A stretch of DNA of 64,000 bases from Oscillospiraceae bacterium (GTDB lineage: Bacteria > Bacillota_A > Clostridia > Oscillospirales > Ruminococcaceae), in contig SFDQ01000001.1 of the NCBI GenBank assembly GCA_004558145.1, forward strand, positions 186,001 to 250,000. The letters are read 5' to 3'. The position numbers were made by a program, and so were the translations under genes. Below the pieces are notes generated by a model. The model worked only from the letters and a program-made list of their open reading frames with translations. It ran no database searches and was not told the DNA's origin. Shown here piece by piece: positions 63,426-64,000 of the stretch (the first letter of the stretch is position 1; every line of letters starts with the position of its first letter).

Positions 63426-63986
63426 ATGCGCAAAAATTTCGGAGCAAAACCCTGGACCTATCCCCAGCCGGTGTTCATTCTGGCCAGCTGGAACGAGGAC
63501 GGCACCGCCGACGCCATGAACGCCGCCTGGGGCGGCGTGAGCGATGACAAGGAGCTTTCCTTCTGCATCAGCGCCGGGCACAAGACCACCGCCAACATCC
63601 TGGCCCGGAAGGCCTTCACCGTGAGCATGGCCACCGCGGACCAGATGGCCGCCTGCGACTATGTGGGCGTCGAGTCGGGCAACAAGGTGCCGGACAAGGT
63701 GGCAAAGGCGGGCTGGCACGTCACCCCCTCGTCCTTTGTGGACGCGCCCCTCATCGACGAGCTGCCCATGGCGGTGGAGTGCCGCCTGGTGAGCTACGAC
63801 CCTGAGAGCTGCCGTCTGGTGGGCGAAGTGGTGAACGTGAGCGCCGACGAGGCGGTGCTGGACGAGGCCGGCCGCATCGACCCGGCCAAACTGCGGCCCA
63901 TCACCTTCGACCCCATCCACAACCTCTACCGCGCGCTGGGCGAGACCGCCGGCCGCGCCTTCCACGACGGGCTGCAGCTGAAATAA
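63426..63986 (+). CDS. Flavin reductase family protein (FMN-binding split barrel)
   Basis: This 186-residue flavoprotein has AKPWTYPQPVFILASWNEDGTADAMNAAWGGV as the FMN-binding split-barrel start (residues about 6-37), then ELSFCISAGHKTTANILARKAFTVSMAT with the conserved cofactor-binding Ser/Thr-Asn stretch, and DEAGRIDPAKLRPITFDPIHNLYRALGE near the end. Such clostridial proteins reduce flavin or carry out low-potential electron transfer. It starts 21 bp after the unknown gene with ACAGGAGGA, so it could be read from the same promoter. Confidence 0.88.
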   Translation: MRKNFGAKPWTYPQPVFILASWNEDGTADAMNAAWGGVSDDKELSFCISAGHKTTANILARKAFTVSMATADQMAACDYVGVESGNKVPDKVAKAGWHVTPSSFVDAPLIDELPMAVECRLVSYDPESCRLVGEVVNVSADEAVLDEAGRIDPAKLRPITFDPIHNLYRALGETAGRAFHDGLQLK

Positions 63987-64000
63987 GCCCCGCGCCCCGG

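Overview
This 64 kb window comes from a GC-rich, spore-lineage Firmicute, most likely in the Oscillospiraceae/Ruminococcaceae (Faecalibacterium, Gemmiger or Subdoligranulum-like). The evidence is the complete S10-spc-alpha ribosomal cluster in Clostridia order (adk, map, a KOW protein and infA between secY and rpmJ), zinc-type S4 and S14, spoIIE, SigA-type promoters with 17-bp spacers, strong GGAGG ribosome binding sites, RqcH, and BlaI/M56, PadR and XRE regulators. No phage, insertion sequence or CRISPR array is visible. The assignment is by gene content and sequence character, not by a database search.

Layout. 1-10 kb (minus): ruvX end, a patatin-like hydrolase, lysS with an extra C-terminal tRNA-binding domain, greA, an EF-G paralogue, then rlmB followed by a large membrane protein that looks like a P-type ATPase without its catalytic residues. 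10-12.3 kb (plus): a gap with DnaA-box-like 9-mers, an 8-oxoguanine glycosylase and class II fructose-bisphosphate aldolase. 12.4-17 kb (minus): a BlaI-type repressor with an M56-M23 fusion peptidase, and spoIIE. 17-19 kb (plus): GNAT, methyltransferase and a NifX-like protein. 19-36.6 kb (minus): PRPP synthetase, then the ribosomal supercluster from rplQ back to rpsJ, with a promoter and a leader of about 320 nt. 36.7-45 kb (minus): zinc-ribbon membrane protein, rqcH, PH-like protein, nif3, trmK, DUF1858, DUF2142, a small zinc-ribbon protein and a SigH-like sigma factor. 45.2 kb: tRNA-Leu(CAA), followed by a repeat-rich gap. 45.8-64 kb is mixed: DUF2798, a CcdA-thioredoxin fusion, a ricin-type lectin with a histone-H1-like tail, sfsA, DUF1624, a Ca/Na antiporter, an RND pump divergent from a MATE pump, a PadR / flavodoxin / chloramphenicol-acetyltransferase-type operon, two XRE regulators, an unknown 566-residue coiled-coil protein, and a flavin reductase.

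How it fits together. Most of the window is housekeeping: translation, secretion, nucleotide supply, ribosome rescue and tRNA/rRNA modification. The accessory interest lies in unusual domain architectures: the pseudo-P-type ATPase, the M56-M23 sensor-peptidase, the RND pump with a built-in coiled-coil hairpin, the LysRS with a Trbp111-like module, and two proteins (L30 and the lectin) carrying Lys/Ala-rich tails. Several non-coding signals also merit checking: a degenerate tRNA-like cloverleaf, DnaA-like boxes away from any dnaA gene, duplicated repeats after tRNA-Leu, and structured leaders before rpsJ and rplC.
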